The position numbers and the translations under genes are program-made. From positions 62,001 to 126,000 of the forward strand of contig NZ_FNRL01000014.1 in the NCBI RefSeq assembly GCF_900107795.1: 64,000 nucleotides of DNA. The letters run 5' to 3'. The DNA is from Chitinophaga terrae (ex Kim and Jung 2007). Lineage in GTDB: Bacteria; Bacteroidota; Bacteroidia; Chitinophagales; Chitinophagaceae. Shown here in pieces: positions 56,200-64,000 of the stretch (position 1 is the stretch's first letter; the number at the start of each line of letters is the position of its first letter). The notes beneath the pieces are model-generated. The model was not told where the DNA came from and searched no databases. It worked only from the letters and a program-made list of their open reading frames with translations.

Positions 56200-57363
56200 A
56201 TGCAACTGATAATTGTAAACAATGAACAAACAGCCAGGCAGTTTCTCGAAGTACATATTGCATTGAATAAAGATGTACCAGGGTGGATAAGGCCGCTGGA
56301 TAAGGATATCAACCAGGTATTTGACCCCGAACAGAACAAGGCATTCCGGCATGGGGAGTGTATCCGGTGGGTGCTTCAGGACGATAAAGGCGCCCTGATA
56401 GGAAGGATCGCTGCATTTGTCAATAAAAAATATAAGTCGAAGGGCGACCCTGGACCGATAGGCGGCGTAGGATTTTTCGACTGCATCAATGACCAGTCGG
56501 CGGCCAACTACCTTTTTGATAACGCTAAAGAATGGTTGCAGGCAAGAGGAGTGATAGGAATGGACGGTCCTATCAATTTCGGAGAAAGGAATAACTGGTG
56601 GGGATTACTGACAGAGGGTTTCAAGGAGCCTATGTACTGCATGAACTTCAACCCTCCTTATTATATACAACTCTTTGAAAATTACGGGTTCAAACTATTC
56701 TTCAACCAGATATGCTATGGCATGCCGGTTAAAGATCAGCTAATGCCGAAGTTTTATGACCGTCATAAGGCCATTGCCGCAGATCCTAATTACCGCGCGG
56801 AACATATTACCAAGAAAAACCTCGACAAATATGCAGAAGCATTCAGCGTGGTGTATAATAAGGCCTGGGCTAAGCACGGAGGAGGAAAGGAAATGGGGAA
56901 AACACAGGCGCTGGCGCTGTTTAAGCAAATGAAACCTTTGCTGGATGAGCGTATTGCATGGTTTGCCTATTATAAAGACGAGCCGATTGCGATCTGGTTA
57001 AACCTGCCTGACCTGAATCAATATATTAAATTGATGGATGGAAAATTCGGGCTGTTGCAAAAACTAAAATTCCTCTGGCTGAAAAATACAGGCTATTGCA
57101 AAAAAATGGTCGGTATTATTTTCGGCGTAGTTCCTGAGTTCCAGGGCAAAGGAGTGGATTCTTATCTTATTGTGGAAGGCTCTTTCATCATTCAGCCTAA
57201 AACCAATTATATAGATTATGAAATGCAGTGGATCGGCGATTTTAATCCAAAGATGATGAATGTTTGCGAGAGCCTGGGAGCAGTACCATCCAGGGTATTG
57301 ACCACTTACAGGTATTTATTCGATCGTTCTGCTCCATACGAAAGACATCCGATCATCGGGTAA
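56200..57363 (+). CDS. GNAT-fold, YghO-like protein
   Basis: A 387-aa soluble protein. The frame is open from 56086, but the ATG at 56200 (MQLIIVNNEQ) fits a soluble start and a -7 element just upstream. Conserved-looking segments are GDPGPIGGVGFFDCIND, GVIGMDGPINFGERNNWWG and a C-terminal VVPEFQGKGVDSYLI that looks like an acetyl-CoA-binding loop. It resembles uncharacterised YghO-like acetyltransferases. Function unknown. Confidence 0.78.
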   Translation: MQLIIVNNEQTARQFLEVHIALNKDVPGWIRPLDKDINQVFDPEQNKAFRHGECIRWVLQDDKGALIGRIAAFVNKKYKSKGDPGPIGGVGFFDCINDQSAANYLFDNAKEWLQARGVIGMDGPINFGERNNWWGLLTEGFKEPMYCMNFNPPYYIQLFENYGFKLFFNQICYGMPVKDQLMPKFYDRHKAIAADPNYRAEHITKKNLDKYAEAFSVVYNKAWAKHGGGKEMGKTQALALFKQMKPLLDERIAWFAYYKDEPIAIWLNLPDLNQYIKLMDGKFGLLQKLKFLWLKNTGYCKKMVGIIFGVVPEFQGKGVDSYLIVEGSFIIQPKTNYIDYEMQWIGDFNPKMMNVCESLGAVPSRVLTTYRYLFDRSAPYERHPIIG

Positions 57364-57387
57364 TATTATATTGATACTTTTTGGTTG

Positions 57388-57432
57388 AAAAAGATGCATA
57401 GTTTGAAAAATAAAACTGTGCATCTTTTTTTT
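57388..57432 (+). terminator. Terminator after the YghO-like gene
   Basis: A long stem (AAAAAGATGCA..GTTT / AAAC..TGCATCTTTTTT) with an AT-rich loop and a T8 tail. Confidence 0.85.
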
Positions 57433-57623
57433 ACGGACCATCAAAACATATTTCTATTCATATATAAATATTAAAAAAATATAATTTCTAAAACATCTCA
57501 AATCCTTATCAATGGCGTGTTTGCCAGGATAATATCGATATACGAGTGAGCCCGGTAGAAAAAGAAATAGTGAATATTGCCTACATTTAATTCCTTTTTG
57601 CTGTTACGATCTTATCTAACCTG

Positions 57624-59732
57624 ATGTTTACCATGACCAACTTCTATCCCGGGTGCCAGAATGAAATTAACCTGGCACTTATTGAACCTACGTTATTGTT
57701 TAAACAACAAATAGTAAAAGCGATCAGTTGTGTTGTGTTGTTCTTTATTCTTTACGTGGTTCTTTTGCTTGCAGCCTTGGCCCTGGCTGTAACCTGCATT
57801 TCGGGAGGTGCGCTGTTGTTTCGCACTTATCCTGGCTGGATCACCGGCGCAATAGGTTTAAGCCTCATTGTGCTGGGAGGCATGGTATTGTTTTTCCTCT
57901 TAAAATTCATGTTCAGCAAAAAGGCGGCAATAAATCCTTATCGCGAAGAATTGCTGGCAGATCATCATCCTCACCTCTTCGATTTTATCAGGCAATTGGT
58001 AAGAGATACCCGTATCCGTTTTCCCAAAAAAATTTTCCTGGTGCCCGATACCAATACCGGCATGTACGATGATTCCAACTTCCTGAGCCTTTTCTGGCCT
58101 GCAAGGAAAAACCTGGAGATAGGCATAGGCCTGGTGAACAGCGTCAATCTCAGCGAATTTAAGATGCTGCTGGCCCACGAATTTGCGCACTTCTCCAAAA
58201 GAAGCATGAAACTGGGCAGCTATATCTATACTTTAAACAAACGATTATATAGCCTGTTGTATGAAAATGAACAATGGGATGAGATAGAAGCCAGGTGGCA
58301 GCAACGCAATCATTTACTCAGCTTCTATGCCCATATTACTACAAGGATATTGCATGCCATACAGTTTATCTTAAAGAAAGTATATACTGTTACCAACCGC
58401 CAGTACCAGCAACTCAGCAGGGAAATGGAATGGTATGCAGATACCATAGCCGTTAACCTGACAAGTACTGATTCGGCAATAGGAGCCGTCAGGCGGCAGG
58501 AAATGGGCGCGTATTGCCTGGACCACTGTTTTCATAAAATGCCCAATCTGACTGACAGGTCGCTGCGTTTCGATAATATTTTCCGGGTACAACGGGCGCT
58601 GATCCACTACTACGCCACGCAGCACAACCTGCAGCTGGACGAAGCAGCGCTGCCCGTAATCACAGACCATTATTTCCAGGCATTCCTGAAAAGCAGGGTG
58701 CAACTCCGCGATCAGTGGACCTCTCACCTGGTCAGGGAAGCAAGAGAAAGCCATTTCAGGAACACGGCCATCTCCTGCAATGCGTCACCGCTCAGCGCCT
58801 GGGCTTTGTTCTCTGAACCCGAAGAGATCCAGCGGAAAATGACCGACCAGATCTATGCACTGACCACTCCCAGCGCCAGTAATTTTGAGCGGATCACCGC
58901 CGACGAATACATCAGCGAGTTGGCGGGGAAGCACCAGTTATATGAATTCCCACCTGTTTTTAACGAGTATTACGACAACCGCAACTTCAGCGAATTCAAT
59001 GAAGGGTTTATTCAGCCCCTGAGCGCTGAAGAGCTGGCGGGATTAAGTACAGGCGTTATTTACAGCCCGGAATGCGTATTGAGGATGCGGACATTGTACC
59101 GTGACCGCCAGGATGCCGAAATGCTGGGAGCTATCAGCAAAGGAGAGATTAAGACCAGGTATTTTGAGTTTGACGGGCAGAAATACAGCGCTCCCCGGGC
59201 CAGGCAGTTATCCCGGATGCTTTGGGAACATGTGGATAAAGAGCAGGAATGGCTGAAACAACACGACCAGCTGGCATTCCGTTACCATTATACTATTGCC
59301 AGGCAGGAAAGCCAGGAAATTGCGGACCTGCTGGCAGAGCAGTATACCGAGATCCTGAAATACCAGCAAAGCGGGCAACAACTGAATAACCAGGTTATTA
59401 AACTGATTCACTGCATCAGCCTGATCTTCAACAGCGTAGAACAACATCCGGCCGATCTCTATGAAACTTTATCAACAGAATGCTGGAATTTCAAAATGTT
59501 GCTGAACCAGATCACGAATTCCCCTATATACCATTCCTTCCCGGAAGAAATGGATAACAGGATCCGTACGTTCAGGGAACAGGGCTGCCGCTTTGCAGAC
59601 GATATAATACCTGACTACGTGGCGATCCAATCCCTGCATGAAATTTCTTCTTCCTTAATGGAACATTATAACAGCGGTATTATATTACTGAAAAAAACAT
59701 ATCTGGACTTCCTGCTGACGCTTGAACCGTAA
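57624..59732 (+). CDS. M48-family metallopeptidase
   Basis: A 702-aa membrane protease with two hydrophobic segments (about 33-60 and 71-97). The zinc motif HEFAH is at residues 185-189, and a downstream EMEWYADTIAV should supply the third ligand. A long C-terminal region (about 290-702) of no known domain is mostly helical. The HtpX/Ste24-like family degrades membrane or misfolded proteins. The target is not known. An alternative start is Met4. Confidence 0.88.
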   Translation: MFTMTNFYPGCQNEINLALIEPTLLFKQQIVKAISCVVLFFILYVVLLLAALALAVTCISGGALLFRTYPGWITGAIGLSLIVLGGMVLFFLLKFMFSKKAAINPYREELLADHHPHLFDFIRQLVRDTRIRFPKKIFLVPDTNTGMYDDSNFLSLFWPARKNLEIGIGLVNSVNLSEFKMLLAHEFAHFSKRSMKLGSYIYTLNKRLYSLLYENEQWDEIEARWQQRNHLLSFYAHITTRILHAIQFILKKVYTVTNRQYQQLSREMEWYADTIAVNLTSTDSAIGAVRRQEMGAYCLDHCFHKMPNLTDRSLRFDNIFRVQRALIHYYATQHNLQLDEAALPVITDHYFQAFLKSRVQLRDQWTSHLVREARESHFRNTAISCNASPLSAWALFSEPEEIQRKMTDQIYALTTPSASNFERITADEYISELAGKHQLYEFPPVFNEYYDNRNFSEFNEGFIQPLSAEELAGLSTGVIYSPECVLRMRTLYRDRQDAEMLGAISKGEIKTRYFEFDGQKYSAPRARQLSRMLWEHVDKEQEWLKQHDQLAFRYHYTIARQESQEIADLLAEQYTEILKYQQSGQQLNNQVIKLIHCISLIFNSVEQHPADLYETLSTECWNFKMLLNQITNSPIYHSFPEEMDNRIRTFREQGCRFADDIIPDYVAIQSLHEISSSLMEHYNSGIILLKKTYLDFLLTLEP

Positions 59733-59760
59733 GATCGCGGCCTTAATCTTACCCGTTATT
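59729..59760 (+). terminator. Possible terminator after M48 gene
   Basis: A 7-bp stem (GTAAGAT / ATCTTAC) that includes the stop codon, followed by a T-rich run. Confidence 0.4.
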
Positions 59761-59816
59761 TTTCTCTTAGTGAATTTGTGCGTATTTTCGACGCTCGCGA
59801 AAGCGTAAGCAGTTAT

Positions 59817-61721
59817 ATGGAGAATTTTATCGTTTCAGCCCGAAAATATCGTCCACAAAATTTTTCAACAGTTGTAGGACAAGCACATATTACCACTACA
59901 TTAAAGAATGCCATACGCAATCACCAGTTAGCGCATGCCTTTCTGTTCTGTGGACCAAGGGGGGTAGGTAAAACTACCTGTGCGCGTATTTTAGCTAAAA
60001 CAATTAACTGTGAGAACCTGCAGCCAGACGGGGAAGCATGTAACCAGTGCCATTCCTGTACTTCGTTTAACGAGGGCAGTTCCTTCAATATACATGAACT
60101 GGATGCGGCGTCTAACAACTCGGTAGACGATATCCGGACGCTGGTAGAGCAGGTACGTTTCGCTCCCCAGGCCGGAAAGTATAAGATATATATAATAGAC
60201 GAGGTGCACATGCTTAGCTCCTCGGCTTTCAACGCTTTCCTGAAAACGCTGGAAGAACCGCCTTCCTACGCCATATTTATATTGGCTACAACGGAAAAGC
60301 ATAAGATCCTGCCAACTATCCTGAGCCGATGCCAGATCTTTGATTTCAAACGGATCACCATCCAGGATACGGTAGATCACCTGCAGGAGATCTGCAACAA
60401 AGAACATATACAGGCCGAACCCGATGCCCTGCACCTGTTAGCGCAGAAAACAGATGGTTGTATGCGCGACTCGCTCAGCACACTGGATAAGATCGTGAGT
60501 TTTACCAGCGGGCACCTGACCTACCAGAATACCCTTGAGCATTTGAATATCCTGGACTACGACTACTTTTTCAGGGTAATGGAAGCTGTTTTGCAACAGG
60601 ATGTTGCCAACGCTTTATTAATTTTTGATGAAGTATTGAGGAAAGGGTTCGAAGGAGATAACTTCCTGAACGGATGGGCGGAGTTCCTGCGTAACCTGTT
60701 GTTATGCAAGGAAGAAAAAGCCCTGCACCTGGTGGAAGTTTCGGGCAACCTGAAAGACCGGTATAAACAGCTTTCGGGAAGAGTAAGTCCTGCTTACCTG
60801 ATCACCGCCCTTAATTTGCTGAATGAAACGGAGATCAACTACCGTATGGCCCGCAACAAGCGTTTGCATGTGGAAATGGCGTTGATCAAGCTCTGTTACC
60901 TGCAGCAGGCGGTATTGTTAGTGGGAGATGATAGTAATGGAGAAGTAGCAAAAAAAAAACTAGTTCCTGATGGCAGTGCGCCGCAAAAACTGCGAGCGCC
61001 TGGCGCTCAACCAGTTACGGCTAAAACGATAGTTAAACCGGCTACCACGGAAACCATTGCACAACAGGCGGCAACGGCAGCCCCTGTGGCTCCGGCTCCG
61101 ATGCCGCCTTCACCGGTAACCGCTCCACCGGTTCAACCGGCAGCTGCCAGTCAACCTGCCACCGTACCGGCGCCGCCTCCTGTAAGTCAACCGGTTGCTG
61201 CCCCGGCGGCTCAACCAGCTCCCGCTCCCGCAGCTACAACAACTGCCAGTGCGGCTACGCCTAAGCTCACAGGATTGGCAGCCATGAAAGAAGCTATGGC
61301 CGCCAGGCAACAGACCAATACACAAACCCAATCGCTGCCGCTTACATTAGGCGCGCTGCATGTGTACTGGGAAGAATTTATTGATCTGTACCGGCAGGCC
61401 AATAAAATGACGGTAGTAAGCAACCTGCAACTGGCGCAACTGAAGCTGATGGAGGGAAAGAAGGATGAAATAGGTATTGTCAGCCGCAACATTGTACAAT
61501 TCCGGTTCATGGAAGAGGAAAAGCTGGTAATAGCCGACTTCCTGAAAAAGCGGTTCAATAACCCGGGTATCGTACTGACCTTGCTGTTAGATGAAAGTCA
61601 GCAGCAGCAGGATATAGGCCCGGCGCCATTATCAGCCAAGGAACAGTTCCTGCAGATAGCTGAAAAATACCCGCTGGTGAAGGAGCTGAAAGACCGCCTG
61701 AATATGGAGCTGGATTTCTAA
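59817..61721 (+). CDS. dnaX: DNA polymerase III subunit tau (and probably gamma)
   Basis: The 634-aa clamp-loader ATPase of the replisome. The P-loop GPRGVGKTT is at about 45-53, followed by the zinc knuckle CNQCHSC, the DEVHMLS Walker B region and the clamp-loader domain III to about residue 375. An Ala/Pro/Gln-rich linker (about 385-500) leads to a C-terminal tau domain. A run of ten A (60950-60959) sits at the end of domain III, and a shift either way stops at once. A GTG at 59778 opens the frame, but the ATG at 59817 (MENFIVSARKYRP) is the family start. Confidence 0.95.
   Translation: MENFIVSARKYRPQNFSTVVGQAHITTTLKNAIRNHQLAHAFLFCGPRGVGKTTCARILAKTINCENLQPDGEACNQCHSCTSFNEGSSFNIHELDAASNNSVDDIRTLVEQVRFAPQAGKYKIYIIDEVHMLSSSAFNAFLKTLEEPPSYAIFILATTEKHKILPTILSRCQIFDFKRITIQDTVDHLQEICNKEHIQAEPDALHLLAQKTDGCMRDSLSTLDKIVSFTSGHLTYQNTLEHLNILDYDYFFRVMEAVLQQDVANALLIFDEVLRKGFEGDNFLNGWAEFLRNLLLCKEEKALHLVEVSGNLKDRYKQLSGRVSPAYLITALNLLNETEINYRMARNKRLHVEMALIKLCYLQQAVLLVGDDSNGEVAKKKLVPDGSAPQKLRAPGAQPVTAKTIVKPATTETIAQQAATAAPVAPAPMPPSPVTAPPVQPAAASQPATVPAPPPVSQPVAAPAAQPAPAPAATTTASAATPKLTGLAAMKEAMAARQQTNTQTQSLPLTLGALHVYWEEFIDLYRQANKMTVVSNLQLAQLKLMEGKKDEIGIVSRNIVQFRFMEEEKLVIADFLKKRFNNPGIVLTLLLDESQQQQDIGPAPLSAKEQFLQIAEKYPLVKELKDRLNMELDF
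60950..60959 (+). promoter_or_regulatory. A10 slippage site in dnaX
   Basis: Ten A residues read as (GC)A AAA AAA AAA. A -1 shift or one extra A leads to a TGA at 60968-60970 after Thr-Ser-Ser. Loss of one A leads to a TAG at 60961-60963. Either would give a product of 381-384 aa, the size of a gamma subunit. A GGAG lies 8 nt upstream and hairpins lie at 60973-60993 and 60994-61008. Confidence 0.65.
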
Positions 61722-61781
61722 AACCTGTCTGATAGATTATTAACGTACAACATACATTTTTAAACAGTTTGCAATTCCTTC

Positions 61782-61813
61782 TTTGCGTTTTTGCGCAAAA
61801 ACTTGTAGGTTTG
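61782..61813 (+). promoter_or_regulatory. Promoter of the E2 gene with internal palindrome
   Basis: TTTG (61782-61785), 20 nt, then TAGGTTTG (61806-61813). The spacer contains a 16-bp perfect palindrome GTTTTTGCGCAAAAAC (61787-61802), suitable as an operator. Confidence 0.6.
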
Positions 61814-61835
61814 AGCAAAATTTTGAATAAGCATT

Positions 61836-63485
61836 ATGGCAGAAGTTATCAGAATGCCCCTTTTAAGTGATACAATGACGGAAGGGGTGATTGCGGAATG
61901 GCATAAAAAGGTGGGCGATACAGTAAAGGCAGACGATGTTATAGCTGAAGTAGAAACGGATAAAGCAACCATGGAAGTAATGGGGTACGTAGAAGGTACT
62001 TTATTATACCTGGGTGTTGAGAAAGGGAAAGCGGCTAAAGTGAATGATATCATTGCCATTGTAGGAAAGCCGGGAGAAGACTATACTTCTCTGCTTGAAG
62101 GTAAAAAAGATGCACCTGCCGCTGCTCCTGCGCAGGCAGACGCTGCTCCGGCACCAAAAGCCGCTCCTGCTCCTGCAGCTGCACCGGCTGATGATGCTGC
62201 CTTAAAAGAAGCACTGAAAAATGCTACTGTTATCAGAATGCCGCTGTTGAGCGACACCATGACAGAAGGTAAAATAGTAGCCTGGAATAAAAAAGTAGGC
62301 GATACCGTAAAAAGCGACGACGTATTGGCTGAAGTGGAAACCGACAAGGCTACCATGGAGGTGATCGGGTATGCTGACGGTACATTATTATATGTTGGCG
62401 TTAAAGAAGGTAGTGCTGCTAAAGTAAATGATATCATTGCGATAGTAGGCAAGCCAGGCACCAATGTAGATGCAATACTGGCTGGCGAAGGCGCTGCTCC
62501 TGCAAAGGCTGCCGCTCCTGAAGCTCCCGCCGCTGCTGCTCCTGCAAGTGCGCCTGCAACTACTGCTACCCCTACCGCTGCTCCCGCTGCCAGCGCATCC
62601 GGCGATGGCAGGGTGAAAGCCTCTCCATTAGCTAAGAAACTGGCTGCTGAAAAAGGTATAGATATCAGCCAGATCCCTGGTTCAGGCGATGGCGGCCGCG
62701 TGGTGAAAGCAGATGTGGATAACTTTGTTCCTGCTGCCAAAACCAGCGCTCCTGCTGCTACTGCCGCTACGCCATCTGCTCCTGCATTTGTACCGGCCGG
62801 ACAGGAAGGATACACCGATGCACCGCTGTCCCAGATGCGTAAAGTGATCGCGAAGCGCCTCAGCGAAAGCAAATTCACTGCACCTCACTTCTACCTGAAG
62901 ATAGATGTGAACATGGATAAGGCAATCGAAGCCAGAAAATCTATCAACGAGATCTCTCCTGTTAAGATTTCCTTCAATGATATGGTGATCAAAGCCTGCG
63001 CTTTGGCATTGCGTCAGCATCCGGATGTTAACAGCAGCTGGATGGGCGACTTTATCCGTCAAAACCATCACGTACATATCGGTTCTGCAGTAGCTATCGA
63101 AGATGGCCTGATCGTTCCGGTAATTCGTTTTGCAGATCAGAAAACACTGAGCCAGATCGCAAGTGAGGCAAAAGTGCTGTACGATAAAGCCAAGAACAAG
63201 AAATTGCAACCACAGGACTTCACCGGTAACACCTTCACCGTATCTAACTTAGGTATGCTGGGTATCGATGAATTCACCGCTATCATTAATCCTCCTGATT
63301 CAGCTATCCTCGCTGTAGGCGGTATTAAAGAAACAGCTGTTGTGGAAAAAGGCCAGATCAAAGTGGCTAACATCATGAAATTGACTATGAGCTGCGACCA
63401 CAGGACCGTTGACGGCGCTGTAGGCGCCCGTTTCCTGGCTACCCTGAAAGGCTACCTGGAAAACCCGGTTACCATGCTGGTGTAG
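61836..63485 (+). CDS. Pyruvate dehydrogenase complex E2 (dihydrolipoamide acetyltransferase)
   Basis: A 549-aa core enzyme of the pyruvate dehydrogenase complex, which transfers acetyl from lipoamide to CoA. Two lipoyl domains (about 2-78 and 130-206) each have the lipoylated Lys in EVETDKATMEV. They are joined by Ala/Pro linkers to an E3-binding domain (about 262-298, VKASPLAKKLAAEKG) and a catalytic domain (about 320-549) with the DHRTVDG active-site motif. The two lipoyl regions are similar in DNA. E1 and E3 genes are not adjacent. Confidence 0.95.
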   Translation: MAEVIRMPLLSDTMTEGVIAEWHKKVGDTVKADDVIAEVETDKATMEVMGYVEGTLLYLGVEKGKAAKVNDIIAIVGKPGEDYTSLLEGKKDAPAAAPAQADAAPAPKAAPAPAAAPADDAALKEALKNATVIRMPLLSDTMTEGKIVAWNKKVGDTVKSDDVLAEVETDKATMEVIGYADGTLLYVGVKEGSAAKVNDIIAIVGKPGTNVDAILAGEGAAPAKAAAPEAPAAAAPASAPATTATPTAAPAASASGDGRVKASPLAKKLAAEKGIDISQIPGSGDGGRVVKADVDNFVPAAKTSAPAATAATPSAPAFVPAGQEGYTDAPLSQMRKVIAKRLSESKFTAPHFYLKIDVNMDKAIEARKSINEISPVKISFNDMVIKACALALRQHPDVNSSWMGDFIRQNHHVHIGSAVAIEDGLIVPVIRFADQKTLSQIASEAKVLYDKAKNKKLQPQDFTGNTFTVSNLGMLGIDEFTAIINPPDSAILAVGGIKETAVVEKGQIKVANIMKLTMSCDHRTVDGAVGARFLATLKGYLENPVTMLV

Positions 63486-63488
63486 TTT

Positions 63489-63648
63489 TTTCACGCAAAG
63501 AAGCAAAGTTCGCAAAGGAATTTTTTTAAGGAAGCTAAGGAGCAGAGACTGTGTTTTGTTATATAACATAATCTCCGCTCCTTAGCTTCCTTATTTTCCT
63601 TAAAAAAATTCCTTTGCGAACTTTGCTTCTTTGCTTCTTTGCGTGAAA
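63489..63648. repeat. Nested inverted-repeat element after the E2 gene
   Basis: Inverted arms 63489-63533 (45 nt) and 63596-63648 (53 nt). They match throughout, except that the right arm has one extra 8-nt GCAAAGAA unit. An inner palindrome (GAAGCTAAGGAGC / GCTCCTTAGCTTC) surrounds GTTATATAACAT. It begins 3 nt after the E2 stop codon and is closely related to the element at 11402-11595. Confidence 0.85.
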
Positions 63649-63675
63649 CTCCCTGTGAAAATTTCTTTCATAAAC

Positions 63676-63707
63676 TTTTGAAAGTTCAAAAACTTGGCAT
63701 ACATTTG
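63676..63707 (+). promoter_or_regulatory. Promoter and likely operator of the GbsR/MarR gene
   Basis: TTTG (63677-63680), exactly 19 nt, then TACATTTG (63700-63707). The -33 lies inside a palindrome TTTTGAAAGTTCAAAA (63676-63691) with 7-bp arms. Such overlap suits repression by the regulator itself. Confidence 0.6.
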
Positions 63708-63747
63708 ACATTATAAACATTGTTTTAGCTATAAATTACAACCTACA

Positions 63748-64000
63748 ATGAACTTAGCAGAAGCAAAGGCACAATTCATTCAAACCTGGGGATCACTGGG
63801 CGCTCAATGGGGTATTAACCGCACTATGGCCCAGATCCATGCGCTCCTGCTCATAATGCCCGATCCGCTGAGTGCAGACGATATCATGGAGGAATTGAAT
63901 ATTTCCAGGGGAAATACCAATATGAACGTACGGGAGCTGATCAACTGGGGACTTGTAGAGCGTATCCTGATCCCGGGCGAAAGGAAGGAATTCTTCGTAG
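63748..64000 (+). CDS. GbsR/MarR-family transcriptional regulator (partial)
   Basis: The first 84 residues of a winged-helix regulator; the rest is beyond the window. The order WGINRTMAQIHALLLI, then DPLSADDIMEELNISRGNTNMNVREL (recognition helix) and a wing with GLVERILIPGERKEFF, is typical of GbsR-type proteins. It has a consensus promoter whose -33 lies within a palindrome, which may be its own binding site. Confidence 0.9.
   Translation, partial: MNLAEAKAQFIQTWGSLGAQWGINRTMAQIHALLLIMPDPLSADDIMEELNISRGNTNMNVRELINWGLVERILIPGERKEFFV

Noticed and set aside
62081-62878. 265-codon Ala-rich minus-strand frame
   Set aside because: Antisense to the Ala/Pro linkers and lipoyl domain of the E2 gene, which has clear family motifs.

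Overview
The window looks like a chromosomal segment of a Bacteroidota bacterium, most likely from the Chitinophagaceae (Chitinophaga-like). The reasons are a SusC/SusD pair with an ECF sigma factor and FecR anti-sigma factor, several Bacteroidota-type promoters (TTTG, about 19 nt, TAnnTTTG), generally weak ribosome binding sites, a FadN-type beta-oxidation enzyme, a short AtpC, and several lipoproteins and small membrane proteins of kinds seen in this phylum. There is no rRNA gene, so the genus is inference. No tRNA, CRISPR array or classical transposase was seen.

Layout. 1-6.2 kb: a complex I operon on the minus strand (nuoA-B-C-D-E, a 68-aa membrane protein, nuoF, nuoG cut by the window edge). 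A repeat-flanked cassette carrying a GxxExxY nuclease-like gene sits between nuoF and nuoG. 6.3-9.2 kb: a TPR protein, a PstS-like lipoprotein and a small membrane protein. 9.6-11.4 kb: a low-molecular-weight phosphatase and hisS on the plus strand. 11.6-17.6 kb: dsbD, a stand-alone DsbD-alpha-like protein, purQ, a DUF6427-like membrane protein and a secreted protein of unknown function. 17.8-24.2 kb: a TIGR01777 oxidoreductase, pabB, an Asp-rich protein, purA and a bifunctional Rel/SpoT. 24.4-32.3 kb: an orphan response regulator, lpxB, surE, an ABC-2 exporter and a FadN-like enzyme.

32.5-42.7 kb is a glycan-utilisation island: a GH95 fucosidase-family enzyme transcribed away from a sigma/FecR/SusC/SusD/DUF5017 run. 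42.8-51.4 kb: metG, an LD-carboxypeptidase, a ThiF-like E1 enzyme, a histidine kinase, a candidate small RNA, yqgE and atpDC. 51.7-64 kb: a Tat-exported phosphoesterase, a DUF6600-like lipoprotein with a Gln-rich tail, acetyltransferases, an M48 protease, dnaX, the pyruvate dehydrogenase E2 gene and a partial GbsR/MarR regulator.

The most interesting signals are these. (1) A family of nested inverted-repeat elements built from a GCAAAGAA-type unit occurs at four places, each next to a stop codon, and one copy carries a GxxExxY PD-(D/E)XK-like gene. (2) dnaX has a run of ten A residues at the tau/gamma boundary, and both other frames stop within 11 nt of it, so a short gamma form by slippage is likely. 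(3) DsbD has lost the cysteines of its N-terminal domain, while an adjacent paralogue of that domain keeps them. (4) A promoter-to-terminator unit of about 140 nt before yqgE may be an unannotated RNA. (5) Perfect palindromes lie in or over the promoters of the E2 gene and the GbsR gene.
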